64,000 nucleotides of DNA from Cryobacterium sp. HLT2-28 (GTDB lineage Bacteria > Actinomycetota > Actinomycetes > Actinomycetales > Microbacteriaceae). The notes beneath the pieces are model-generated. The model had not been told where the DNA came from and searched no databases. It was given only the letters and a program-made list of their open reading frames with translations. The stretch lies in NCBI RefSeq assembly GCF_004402495.1, contig NZ_SOFH01000029.1, positions 213,979-277,978 on the forward strand. Direction: 5' to 3'. Numbering within the stretch: the stretch's first letter is position 1; each line of letters opens with the position of its first letter. The position numbers and the translations under genes are program-made. This document shows, piece after piece, positions 55,846 through 64,000 of this stretch.

Positions 55846-57216
55846 ATGAATTTCTTGCAGTACATCGTGGATCTCGGCCCCAGCGTCATGCTGCCGCTCG
55901 TGATCATGATCATCGGGTTGTGTCTCCGTCAGGGATTTGGAAAGTCTTTGATGTCGGGATTGACGATCGGTGTGGGTTTCGTCGGGATTGGCCTCGTAAT
56001 CGGTCTGTTGACGAACAACCTCGGTCCCGCCGCATCCGACATGGCCAAGCATTTCGGAGTCGGTCTCAACGTCATCGACTTGGGCTGGCCAGGTACATCG
56101 CCCATGGCGTGGGCATCCTCAATGGGCCTGATCGCCATTCCGATCGCCATTGTGGTCAACGTCCTCATGCTCGTCACCAAGATGACCAAGGTCGTCAACG
56201 TCGACATCTGGAACATCTGGCACATGGCCTTCACCGGCATCATTGTTCAGATAGCCACCGGAAACGTCTGGGTGGGCATGGCTGCGGTCGCGATTCACGC
56301 AGCAATCGCCTACAAGCTCGGCGACATATTCGGGTCTGTTACCGACAACTACTTTGGACTCGATGGCGTAGCCATCCCTCACGGATCGTCCGCGACCATG
56401 GGCGTGATGGCATCTCCTATCGATGACCTCATCGAACTCATCCCGGGCGTTCGCAAGATCAACCTAACGACAGAGAAGCTTGAGCAACGGTTCGGCGTCT
56501 TTGGCCAACCATTGATAGTCGGCACAATCCTTGGGCTCGCTATCGGCCTTTTGGCCGGATATCAGGTCGGTGCGGCACTTCAATTGGGTGTCCAGATGGG
56601 TGCCGTAATGCTTCTTATGCCCATGGTCGTCAAGCTCATCATGCAGGGACTCCTGCCGATCGCCGCGGCCGCACAGAAGATGCTCCAGAAACATTTCAAG
56701 AGCGGCGATTACAAGGTCGGCCTCGACCCTGCACTTCTCTTGGGCGACACACAGGTTGTTGCTGCCGGACTCATGTTTGTGCCCTTGACCATCCTCATTG
56801 CGTTCATCGTTCCGGGCAACAAGGTGCTCCCATTTGGAGACCTCGCAACAATTGGCTTCTTCGTGGCCATGGCGGTCGGCGTCCACAAGGGCAACCTTTT
56901 CCGCACCTTGATTTCCGGATCAGTCATCATGTACATCACGATCTGGATCGCCAACCAAATGGTCGTCCTGCAGACGAGTCTGGCGGAACGGGTCAACCTG
57001 CTCGGCAAGGCCGATCAGGTCGGTTCCCTCGACCAGGGCGGTAACCCGCTTACCTTCTTGATGGCCAAGGGCTTCACCTGGGATGTCTCAATCGGGTTCT
57101 TCGTGATCTTCCTCCTCTATATCGGGTCCTTCGTCTACACCTACCTGAAGTACAAGAGAGGTACGCTCTACCGCGTCGCACTACCCGTCACTCAGAAAGC
57201 GGCGTCAAGACGATGA
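55846..57216 (+). CDS. gatC: PTS system galactitol-type IIC permease
   Basis: 456 residues, about 11 membrane helices, with GatC/SgcC landmarks (FVGIGLVIGLLTNNLGPAA, GDIFGSVTDNYFGLDGVAIPHGSSA, PVVLMPMVVK-like helix). Forms the sugar channel and binding site for galactitol or a related polyol. 91 bases separate it from gatB; AAGGACGAG precedes the ATG. Confidence 0.92.
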   Translation: MNFLQYIVDLGPSVMLPLVIMIIGLCLRQGFGKSLMSGLTIGVGFVGIGLVIGLLTNNLGPAASDMAKHFGVGLNVIDLGWPGTSPMAWASSMGLIAIPIAIVVNVLMLVTKMTKVVNVDIWNIWHMAFTGIIVQIATGNVWVGMAAVAIHAAIAYKLGDIFGSVTDNYFGLDGVAIPHGSSATMGVMASPIDDLIELIPGVRKINLTTEKLEQRFGVFGQPLIVGTILGLAIGLLAGYQVGAALQLGVQMGAVMLLMPMVVKLIMQGLLPIAAAAQKMLQKHFKSGDYKVGLDPALLLGDTQVVAAGLMFVPLTILIAFIVPGNKVLPFGDLATIGFFVAMAVGVHKGNLFRTLISGSVIMYITIWIANQMVVLQTSLAERVNLLGKADQVGSLDQGGNPLTFLMAKGFTWDVSIGFFVIFLLYIGSFVYTYLKYKRGTLYRVALPVTQKAASRR

Positions 57217-58316
57217 CAGTCATATCGGTGCCGGGCACCACACCCACCTCTACCTCACCCAGCCGTCAGAGCATGAAGGCCCTTGCCGTAACCGGAATCG
57301 AAGAACTCGTCCTCACCGACATGGAGAAACCGATCGCTGGCCCGGGCGAAGTCGTGGTCCGGGTCGCCTACTGCGGAATCTGCGGGTCAGATTTTCCCCG
57401 CTATTTCGAAGGAGGAGTGCACGCCTTCCCGCAGGTGTTGGGCCACGAATTCTCCGGCGTCGTCGACTCGGTTGCCCCGGGAGTGACATCTGTCGATCCC
57501 GGCGACGCCGTCGTCGTCGCTCCACTCGTGCCGTGCGGCGACTGCAAGTACTGCCACCACGGACGCCCGGCACTGTGCTCGGACTACAGCTTCATCGGGT
57601 CACGCCGCCAGGGAGCGCTGGCGGAGTTTGTCAACGTGCCAGAACAGAATGTCCTGCCACTTCCGGAGTCGATGTCGCTTCGCGATGCCGCTCTCGTCGA
57701 ACCGCTGACCATCGCAATCCATGGAATCGAACGAGTCAAGATTCCACAAGGTGCCCGGGTCGCTGTCTTTGGCGCAGGCGTGATCGGCTTGATGACCGTC
57801 ATGGCGCTCAAGGCCCATGGCGCCGGAGAAGTCATCGTCGTCGACATCCAGGACGAAAAGCTGACACTGGCCCGCAATCTCGGAGCCGATGCGACCGTTC
57901 TTGGAACGGGGACAAAGGTGGACGACTACTTCGCCGTCCACGACCTGCCCGCGGTTTGCATCGAAACCGCAGGGAACTCAGCGACTCAGGCGCAGGCGCT
58001 TCAATATTGTGGCAAGGCCGGACAGGTCGTGTTCGTGGGAACTAGTACGCGAGATGTCGTGCTCAAGCCCGAAGTCTTTGAGAACATCCTCCGCGGCGAA
58101 CTCGGCGTGACCGGTTCCTGGATGTCCTATTCGGCACCATTCCCCGGCCACGAATGGGCGGAAGCGATTCGGCTCATCCACTCCGGCGCGGTTCAGGTGG
58201 CACCACTCATCAGCAAAGTTTACGAACTCACGGATGGCACGCTCCCGTTCCGCGATGTTCGTGAAGCACATGGGACGATGCTGAAAATCCTCTATCGCAT
58301 TGGCGGGGGCGAGTAG
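57213..58316 (+). CDS. gatD: Zinc-dependent sugar-alcohol dehydrogenase (galactitol-1-phosphate 5-dehydrogenase-like)
   Basis: 367-residue medium-chain dehydrogenase. Catalytic zinc ligands C-GICGSDF, GHEFSG; structural zinc CGDCKYCHHGRPALC; NAD-binding AVFGAGVIGLMTVMALKAHG. Oxidises the phosphorylated polyol to tagatose-6-phosphate. ATG at 57213 overlaps the gatC stop; a start at 57273 (MKALAV) is also possible because the first 20 residues are disordered. Confidence 0.9.
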   Translation: MTVISVPGTTPTSTSPSRQSMKALAVTGIEELVLTDMEKPIAGPGEVVVRVAYCGICGSDFPRYFEGGVHAFPQVLGHEFSGVVDSVAPGVTSVDPGDAVVVAPLVPCGDCKYCHHGRPALCSDYSFIGSRRQGALAEFVNVPEQNVLPLPESMSLRDAALVEPLTIAIHGIERVKIPQGARVAVFGAGVIGLMTVMALKAHGAGEVIVVDIQDEKLTLARNLGADATVLGTGTKVDDYFAVHDLPAVCIETAGNSATQAQALQYCGKAGQVVFVGTSTRDVVLKPEVFENILRGELGVTGSWMSYSAPFPGHEWAEAIRLIHSGAVQVAPLISKVYELTDGTLPFRDVREAHGTMLKILYRIGGGE

Positions 58317-58318
58317 CC

Positions 58319-59299
58319 ATGGCGCAGGACGGGAATGCTGCGGGCGCAATCATCACAGTGACACCCAACCCCGCTGTGGACGTCACCTACCGCCTTCCGC
58401 ACGCCGTCTGGGGCGGAGTGAATCGGGTTGACAGCGTCACTCGACGCGCAGGAGGGAAAGGGGTCAATGTCGCCTGCGTCCTAGCGCAACTGGGACACGC
58501 AGCCCAGACCACGGGTTTTCTGGGGGGAGCTAACGGACAGTCCCTTTCTCAGCTGCTCGACTCCTATCCGATCGAACAGCAGTGGACACCGATCGAGGGG
58601 GAGACTCGCTGCACGACGGTAGTGGTTGATGAATCCTCCACGACCCTCCTCAATGAGCCCGGGCCGCGCGTTTCCGGGAACGATTGGGATCGGATTTCGG
58701 CCGAGATCTCAACCAGGTGCTCATCCGGAGACGTCGTTGTGCTCTCTGGTTCCTTTCCGCCCGGTACCCAGGCGAGGCATGTCCAGGGGTTCGTGTCGGC
58801 GGCCCGCCGCGCCGGCGCGCTCATCCTCGTTGATACGTCGGGCCCGCTCCTGGGTGCGGCTGCGGATTCCGGTGCCGACCTGCTGAAGCCCAACCAAGAG
58901 GAACTCCGGGAGGCCACAGGGATCGACGATGTCGTCGCCGGTGCCCGATCGCTCATTGCTCGAGGCGCAGGCACCGTGGCTGTCTCGTGCGGGGAAGAAG
59001 GGCTCGTCGTGGTTACCGGGAGAGGAGAAGGGGTGCGAGCGTGGCGAGCCGCTCCAGCGGAAATCGTGCACGGCAACCCAACTGGCGCCGGTGACGCAGC
59101 CGTTGCGGCACTTGCCCTGTTGCTCCAGCACGTAGCCGCTGGTGGAAACCTCGCCGAAATCGTGCCGGACCACCTCCGACAGACCGTCGCGTTGTCCGCT
59201 GCCGCAGTCGTGGCTCCCGTCGCCGGAGTCGTGGACCTGGCGTCCTACGCAAGATTCCTGAGCCAAGTAGAAGTGGAAGAGATCCATGTCCCTCTTTAG
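58319..59299 (+). CDS. PfkB-family kinase (tagatose-6-phosphate/1-phosphofructokinase type)
   Basis: 326 residues. LacC/FruK-like start TVTPNPAVDVTYRLP, first signature RAGGKGVNVACVLAQLG, and active-site NPTGAGDAAVAAL. Expected to phosphorylate tagatose-6-phosphate to tagatose-1,6-bisphosphate. Starts two bases after gatD and overlaps the aldolase gene by 14 bases. Confidence 0.9.
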   Translation: MAQDGNAAGAIITVTPNPAVDVTYRLPHAVWGGVNRVDSVTRRAGGKGVNVACVLAQLGHAAQTTGFLGGANGQSLSQLLDSYPIEQQWTPIEGETRCTTVVVDESSTTLLNEPGPRVSGNDWDRISAEISTRCSSGDVVVLSGSFPPGTQARHVQGFVSAARRAGALILVDTSGPLLGAAADSGADLLKPNQEELREATGIDDVVAGARSLIARGAGTVAVSCGEEGLVVVTGRGEGVRAWRAAPAEIVHGNPTGAGDAAVAALALLLQHVAAGGNLAEIVPDHLRQTVALSAAAVVAPVAGVVDLASYARFLSQVEVEEIHVPL

Positions 59300-60161
59300 C
59301 CTTAAGGCCGCCGCGCGCTTGTGTGCGTCGGATGGCAGCGGCCTCGGCGCTTTCAACGTCGTTCATCTGGAAAGCGCCGAACGATTCGTATCTGCAGCAA
59401 CGCGCGCCCGCCGCCCAGTGGTCCTGCAAATTAGCGAGAATGCCGTCAGCTTCCATGGAGGTCTAGCCCCCATCGCAACAGGTGTCCTGGCCATTGCCAG
59501 AAAAGCAGAGGTACCTGTCGTCGTTCACCTCGATCATGCCAAGCGCGTGGATCTCATCTTTGAAGCCGTGGACCTGGGATTCACCTCTGTGATGTTCGAT
59601 GGATCGAAGCTTCCATTCGACGTGAACCAGAAGACAACCTCCGATGTCGTCACGCTTTGCCACGACAGAAACGTATCTGTGGAGGCAGAACTTGGTGAAG
59701 TCGGCGGCAAGAACGGAGTGCATGACCCGATCGCACGGACAGTCCCGGCGGAAGCGGCCCGATTTGTCGCCGCAACCGGGGTCGACTTGCTCGCTGTTGC
59801 CGTTGGTTCCTCCCACGCCATGACCACACGCGGAGCGACCCTCGACCTCGGACTGATCGGTGAACTTCGAGACGCAGTGCCCGTTCCTCTGGTCCTGCAT
59901 GGCTCCTCGGGCGTCAGCGATCAAGGAATGCGAGAGGCAATCCAGGCCGGAATAACGAAGGTGAATGTCTCGACCCACTTGAACGTCATCTTCACGAATG
60001 CCATCAAGGACTTTCTTGAGCTAAATCCCGAAGTCGTCGATTCCCGAAAGTACTTCACGCAGGGCAATCGCCTAGTAGAAGCGGAAGTCGAGCGGCTCTT
60101 GCGATGGTATGCAGAACCGTCCTCCACCCGAACCCCCAGACTCACAAGCATCTCGCGATAG
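59286..60161 (+). CDS. gatY: Class II tagatose/fructose-bisphosphate aldolase
   Basis: 291 residues of the GatY/KbaY type. Catalytic/zinc ligands in VVHLDHAKRVDLI, EAELGEVGG, SSHAMTT and VLHGSSGVSDQ, plus the phosphate-binding VNVSTHLNVIFT. Splits the bisphosphate to DHAP and glyceraldehyde-3-phosphate, completing the route from polyol to glycolysis. The ATG lies inside the end of the kinase gene. Confidence 0.9.
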   Translation: MSLFSLKAAARLCASDGSGLGAFNVVHLESAERFVSAATRARRPVVLQISENAVSFHGGLAPIATGVLAIARKAEVPVVVHLDHAKRVDLIFEAVDLGFTSVMFDGSKLPFDVNQKTTSDVVTLCHDRNVSVEAELGEVGGKNGVHDPIARTVPAEAARFVAATGVDLLAVAVGSSHAMTTRGATLDLGLIGELRDAVPVPLVLHGSSGVSDQGMREAIQAGITKVNVSTHLNVIFTNAIKDFLELNPEVVDSRKYFTQGNRLVEAEVERLLRWYAEPSSTRTPRLTSISR

Positions 60162-60171
60162 GAAACTTCCA

Positions 60172-60444
60172 ATGCCCCAACGACTCGCCACGGTACGTTC
60201 TGCATCAGGTTTGCATGCTCGTCCCGCTCACGTCTTTGTTTCAGCCGCTAAGAAGTGCGGCCTCCCCATAACCATTTCAGTTGGAGACGGTGAACCGGTT
60301 GATGCAACGAGCATTCTGGCGATCATGGCTCTCGGAGCAGATTCGGGAACGACGGTGATGATGTCAGCAGAGGGCGAAAACGCCGCGGCCGAACTTGACC
60401 GACTCGCAATGATCATTGAGACCGATCAGGACGCGAAGGGATGA
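60172..60444 (+). CDS. HPr-like phosphocarrier protein
   Basis: 90 residues with the HPr site H15 in SGLHARPAHVFV and the second region VDATSILAIMALGADSG (serine where HPr kinase would act). RBS AGGAAAC before the ATG; 10 bases after the aldolase. A dedicated HPr inside a PTS operon without enzyme I. Confidence 0.9.
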   Translation: MPQRLATVRSASGLHARPAHVFVSAAKKCGLPITISVGDGEPVDATSILAIMALGADSGTTVMMSAEGENAAAELDRLAMIIETDQDAKG

Positions 60445-61111
60445 AGTATTGGAGTCGGTGTCCTTAGCGTCGTTTAGCGAGGTGTCGTAGCCCCGACACG
60501 CAACGCCGGACAGTGCTCCGCGCCTCTGAGCTTGACGCCTGGTTCCCGGGTCGAATCGGCAGCGCGACGGGTGCCTTGGTTAATCTCCCGCACCCGCTGA
60601 GGGACGTGAAAACAATCTCGTCGAGGTGGCCGATGATCCGCTTGGTCACGACATTCTCCGCGTTCTTGGCCGCCGCTGGCGAGTAGCCCTTTTTGGTACT
60701 CCAGTCCAAGTAGCTGGTACCCATGTTCTGGGCAGTTACTGCCGTGAAGTCGGCGATTTCAAGTCACAGCGGCGGCACGTCGGTCTCACTGCTGCGAGGA
60801 AAGTGACTGCTCCGCGCACCGAGTCGACGTCAAAGGCAACGGCGAGACCGGCTGCACTGAGCACACCTGCGGAAAGCATGCAAAAGCCCACGAAGTAGGA
60901 AATTGTCGGACCGTTCTCGGCGAGGTCGGCGAAAACAGGGGAACCGCCAGCGCACGGATACTTGGTCACCGGATTCCGTGGCGTCGGAGCTGCCACGAGA
61001 CTCCCCGGATCTTGCTGCCGTCGCGCCGGGAGGACGGTCCGTTGTCGGGGGGCAAAGCTGCGAATTGTCGAACGGCGGCCTCTGGGTGAGGACACATCGG
61101 ATTCTCTGGCG
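60445..61111. other. Gap with degraded sequence
   Basis: On the minus strand FADLAENGPTISYFVGFCML and SAGVLSAAGLAVAFDVDSV (near 60860-60950) resemble membrane helices, maybe part of a transporter that would pair with the TetR remnant next to it. No intact gene. Confidence 0.4.
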
Positions 61112-61425
61112 GTACGTATCGTCTACCGGTTGCACTCGGCCCAGATGGTCGGGTTGCACCGGCTGGTCATTGCCGAATCTTTGCGGTTTCCCGAACTCGC
61201 CCAGAAACTCTACGACAATGGAGACATGTGGCACATCGCCCGCCTTGCGGACCACGTTCGATCCGAATGCGGTCAGGAGGCGGTCATCCGTGCCGAACCG
61301 CTCTACGTCTTACTTTGGGCGAAGACTATCGGCGGAGGTTGCTTGGTCTGCTTGCACCTGCCAGCGGGGCTGAGGCAATCGATCACGCACGTTTCGCTTT
61401 GACCGTAGTTCGTCTAGATGGTTGA
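61112..61425 (+). pseudogene. TetR-family regulator, C-terminal remnant
   Basis: One frame gives YRLHSAQMVGLHRLVIAESL, then RFPELAQKLYDNG, typical of the ligand domain of TetR proteins. After a frameshift near 61240-61300 another frame gives RRRLLGLLAPASGAEAIDHA, then RFALTVVRLDG and TGA 61423. The DNA-binding N-terminus is absent. Confidence 0.7.
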
Positions 61426-61717
61426 CTCCAAGGGTCTGTGGTCGTATGCGATCAGCGATCGCCGCGCGTCGTCATCAAACCGAAAACCACATTGGCCGCG
61501 CATTGCGAACCGCCCAGCCGGTAGGTCTTGACCATCAGTCCCGCCATCTAAAGGGGTGTCTGAACCCAAGATAGGCCGCCATCGAGGTCGCCATCTCGGA
61601 CGAGTTATCGTCCAATAGGGGAGAGCACGCCGGGCCAGGTGTTATCCGCGTTGCGAGAAGGGTCCGGGCGCGACCGATCCAGTGACGGGTGTCCACGATG
61701 ATGTCCAACTGGTTCAC
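61426..61717. other. Gap without recognisable gene
   Basis: I see no supported frame. It separates the TetR remnant from the end of the second lipoprotein gene. Confidence 0.5.
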
Positions 61718-62998
61718 CTATCTAACGGGGGCGGCGGGTAGTTGGCATACGGCGGTGGCCTGGAGGGTGGTGACGGTTTGTTCCTCCGACCAGGGCAGTG
61801 TCGATGGGGGCACCGTCGCGGTGGGTGCCGCGGGGGCGGTGGACGCAATTGTGGCTAGGCGCCGGGCGAGGGTCTGGGCGAAGGCGCCGCCCGCGCTGGA
61901 GTTGTTGAGCATGATCACCACCGTGAGTCCGGATGTCGGGTCGGACAATGTGGCTGAGATGAAACCGGGGATAGTGCCACCGTGTCCACGCAATGGTCCG
62001 AATTGTTCGGTGCCAAGACCGTGATTCTGCCAGGAGGGCAAGTCCGTCCCTCGCGGGCCGGCCGCCCATTGCGCTTTCGTGGACGTGCTGGAGAGGAGCC
62101 TGCCGTCGGCGAGGGCTTGTGTCCAGATTTTCATGTCGTCCAGTGTCGAGATGATACCGCCGGCGACCCCGCTCAGGGAGGTGGAGAGTGTGGTGTCGTC
62201 GTAGAGGCTCTCGCACACCATCTGGCCGGTGGCTGTGAGCGCCGTCGCGTATCCGTGCGGGTGTGGTCCGGGGATCTCCAGCTCGGTGGCAGCGGGGAAG
62301 GAGGTGTCGTTCAAGTCGAGCGGGTCGAAGAGGTACTGCCGATACAGTGAGGCCCAGTCCTGGTTGGTGGCAGCCTGGAGTGCCATTCCGAGCAACACGA
62401 TGCCCGTGTCCGAGTGGGCCCAGGCTCCGCCGGGCGCGGTTAGGCGGGCACCGGCCAGACTGTTCGAGACGAGTTCCATGGGTGGCCACTGGCGAGTGGG
62501 ATTGCTCACGAACTGCGCGGTGAGTGCCGCGCTGGTATCGGGCAGGCCGGATGTGTTCTGGCAGAGCTGGCCGAGGGTGATGTCGCCCACACCGACGACA
62601 TGGTTGAGGTAGGTGCTGACCGGGTCGCTGAGCGCGACCCGGCCCTCGTCGACGAGGCGCAGCAGCACTGTGCAGGTCATCGCCGTGGTGTTCGTTCCGA
62701 TCCGGAAGCGCATGTCCGTGCGGAGGGGGACTGCCCCGTTGATCGTCGTGGTTCCAGGGGAGGCAACCCAGTGGCCGGCCCACGGCGCCCAAACCCCGGC
62801 CACAGCGCCAGATGAACCAGAGAGCGCGATCGCGTCGATGAGGGCAGCATCGAGCCGGTCGGTGATGTCAGCAGAAAAAGGGGCATCAATCTGAGGCCGA
62901 CCAGCCAGCGCCGGTGTGCACCCGGACATGAGCAATGAGGTGCCCACCATCATGGCGAGCACTAACGCCCCGCGCGCGCCGCTATTTCGGCTCCTCAT
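61718..62998 (-). CDS. Second beta-lactamase/DD-peptidase-fold lipoprotein lacking the catalytic S-x-x-K
   Basis: 426 residues, paralogue of 24294-25643 along its whole length. Lipoprotein signal peptide LLMSGC (C26). Catalytic motif again G-T102-N-T-T105 where S-x-x-K is expected. Y-x-N region reads AHSDTG, but HGGTIPGF keeps the third motif. ATG at 62998 preceded by GGTGGG. Two paralogues losing the same serine and lysine imply a conserved non-catalytic role. Stands alone, after the IS end at 63103. Confidence 0.85.
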   Translation of the reverse strand: MRSRNSGARGALVLAMMVGTSLLMSGCTPALAGRPQIDAPFSADITDRLDAALIDAIALSGSSGAVAGVWAPWAGHWVASPGTTTINGAVPLRTDMRFRIGTNTTAMTCTVLLRLVDEGRVALSDPVSTYLNHVVGVGDITLGQLCQNTSGLPDTSAALTAQFVSNPTRQWPPMELVSNSLAGARLTAPGGAWAHSDTGIVLLGMALQAATNQDWASLYRQYLFDPLDLNDTSFPAATELEIPGPHPHGYATALTATGQMVCESLYDDTTLSTSLSGVAGGIISTLDDMKIWTQALADGRLLSSTSTKAQWAAGPRGTDLPSWQNHGLGTEQFGPLRGHGGTIPGFISATLSDPTSGLTVVIMLNNSSAGGAFAQTLARRLATIASTAPAAPTATVPPSTLPWSEEQTVTTLQATAVCQLPAAPVR

Positions 62999-63850
62999 GG
63001 CACCCACCCCGTGCTCAGCCCATCTGTCCGTTATCGAAAATACTAGACCCCCTCTGTGATCCGCGCGGTCCTCCGGCTGAGCAAGACCTAACCGGGCCCC
63101 CAACCCTGACACGTAGGGGATCGTCGGCACACACGCCAGCGTCGCTCGTGGGCGGTTAGCTGGACAGACCCGTCATCGTCACTTAATGTTTGACCGTCTG
63201 GAATCTGCGATCGCTTCGTTCGCTGCTGTCAGGTCGTTCTGAGCAGCGGCACCTATCCCTGCGTGTCGGGGTGACGCCGGACGGGGTGGCGTCCCACGGA
63301 GTGGCGAAATCTCCGCAGTTGGGCGGGGTGTTGGGGGAGTGAAGCAAAACGCCTTTCGGGCTTCCCGCCGACCCGAGTGAGGGCCGTCGGGAGGTTTCAC
63401 TCGTAGTACTTGGTGCCCAGGCGATTGAGGGCGATATCAGTTCTCCCGCATATCGGGGAAGAGCCCGTCCGGTGGTGCCGTGTATGGCAACGGGGTGCAG
63501 ATCGACCCCGAAGAGGGCGAGGAGTGGTGTAGCGGTCCGGGACCTTCCCATCATTCGGCGGGGAACCGGGGAAGGCAGGCAACGCGCCACGCTCGCTCGC
63601 ATAGGAAAGCTATCCGCCGTGGTCGCCGGCGCCATCCGTTCACGCTGTCGTTTTCAGCCGCTTGGCGGGAGTGTTGCCGGTGCCGGGATCCTCAGCGCGA
63701 GTTGATTCACGAAAGCGGAGCTGGTGTCCAGTTCATTGTCGTGGCCTTGCCGCGAGAGTATCGTCAGAATAAAAGGGGCTCGCCCGGAACGCTGAAGATC
63801 CGATCAGTTGGTGCAGCGTCACGAGCTTCGACTGACGTGAGGTGGGAACA
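62999..63850. other. Gap with IS end and degraded sequence
   Basis: An IS3 right end lies at 63103-63119. At 63186 ATG-TTT-GAC begins a short frame (MFDRLESAIASFAAVRSF), which looks like the start of a DUF222/HNH-type protein and stops after 18 codons. The remainder is GC-rich with many in-frame stops. No gene supported. Confidence 0.4.
63103..63119. repeat. Solo IS3 right end
   Basis: ACCCTGACACGTAGGGG, identical over 17 bases to the right end of the complete IS3 element (34824-34840) and almost so to the second copy (47151-47166). No transposase beside it, so it is the footprint of a lost or deleted copy. Confidence 0.75.
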
Positions 63851-64000
63851 ATGAGTGAGGCTGACAAGATCAGGAACGCGGCTGAAAAGGCCGCGGGGAA
63901 ACTCAAGGAGAGCGCAGGCAAGATCGCGGGGGACAAGTCGCTCGAGACTGAAGGCAAGACCGATCAGGCCAAGGCGAGTCTGAAGCAGGCCGGCGAACAT
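63851..64000 (+). CDS. CsbD-family stress protein, 5' part
   Basis: MSEADKIRNAAEKAAGKLKE and SLETEGKTDQAKASLKQAGE: the typical helical CsbD repeats of a small general-stress protein. Runs off the window end (50 codons visible). GAGGTGGGA binding site before the ATG. Confidence 0.9.
   Translation, partial: MSEADKIRNAAEKAAGKLKESAGKIAGDKSLETEGKTDQAKASLKQAGEH

Overview
The window is high-GC actinobacterial DNA. Gene content and style suggest a member of the Microbacteriaceae, possibly a cold-adapted genus such as Cryobacterium: a transhydrogenase beta subunit, a CopD-CtaG fusion, many small membrane stress proteins, frequent GTG/TTG starts and a DUF3494 ice-binding protein. The genus is an inference; there is no rRNA or other marker to prove it.

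Positions 1-31,400 look like stable core chromosome. In order: pntB and two small membrane proteins; purB with a low-molecular-weight tyrosine phosphatase; a small helical protein coupled to a lipase-fold protein; a hisC-like aminotransferase; a 2-oxoacid dehydrogenase E1alpha-E1beta-E2 operon; a VIT1/CCC1 metal transporter behind an IdeR/DtxR-like inverted repeat; a zinc ABC importer (znuA-znuC-znuB-znuB) with a Zur box and zur; the zinc-free ribosomal proteins L28-L33-S14; HU; CopD-CtaG; a PIF1-like helicase; envelope and stress proteins (GlsB, Asp23/Gls24, DUF4383); a beta-lactamase-fold lipoprotein; a flavin oxidoreductase; a hexose-6-phosphate mutarotase; and the SRAP/YedK DNA-protein crosslink protein. 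The octamer GGCATCCG/CGGATGCC occurs about two dozen times here and almost never afterwards.

Positions 31,400-64,000 are accessory, built in blocks between mobile-element debris. They hold a broken ApeA-like (HEPN) defence gene cut by an IS3-family element; a resolvase lacking its catalytic N-terminus; a trxB fragment; an arginine deiminase module (Lrp regulator, ocd pseudogene, antiporter, arcA, arcB, arcC) between two copies of a 95-bp IS21-like end; the ice-binding protein; a quorum-quenching lactonase; a second, partial IS3 copy; IS3, IS256 and IS21 remnants; a hipBA module with three evenly spaced operator palindromes; a GAF-GGDEF diguanylate cyclase; an NrdH redoxin; an alpha/beta hydrolase with a nonsense codon; a complete galactitol-type PTS operon with its own HPr; a TetR remnant; a second beta-lactamase-fold lipoprotein; and the start of a CsbD protein.

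Functionally, the core part couples metal homeostasis (Zur, an iron/manganese-type repressor site) with zinc-sparing ribosomal proteins and envelope stress proteins. The accessory part adds catabolic modules (arginine to ornithine, ammonia, CO2 and ATP; galactitol/tagatose to triose phosphates), cold survival and toxin-antitoxin functions. The best candidates for something new are the pair of lipoproteins that keep a serine beta-lactamase/DD-peptidase fold but lack the catalytic S-x-x-K, the 26-bp-phased hipBA operator array, and the core-specific octamer.
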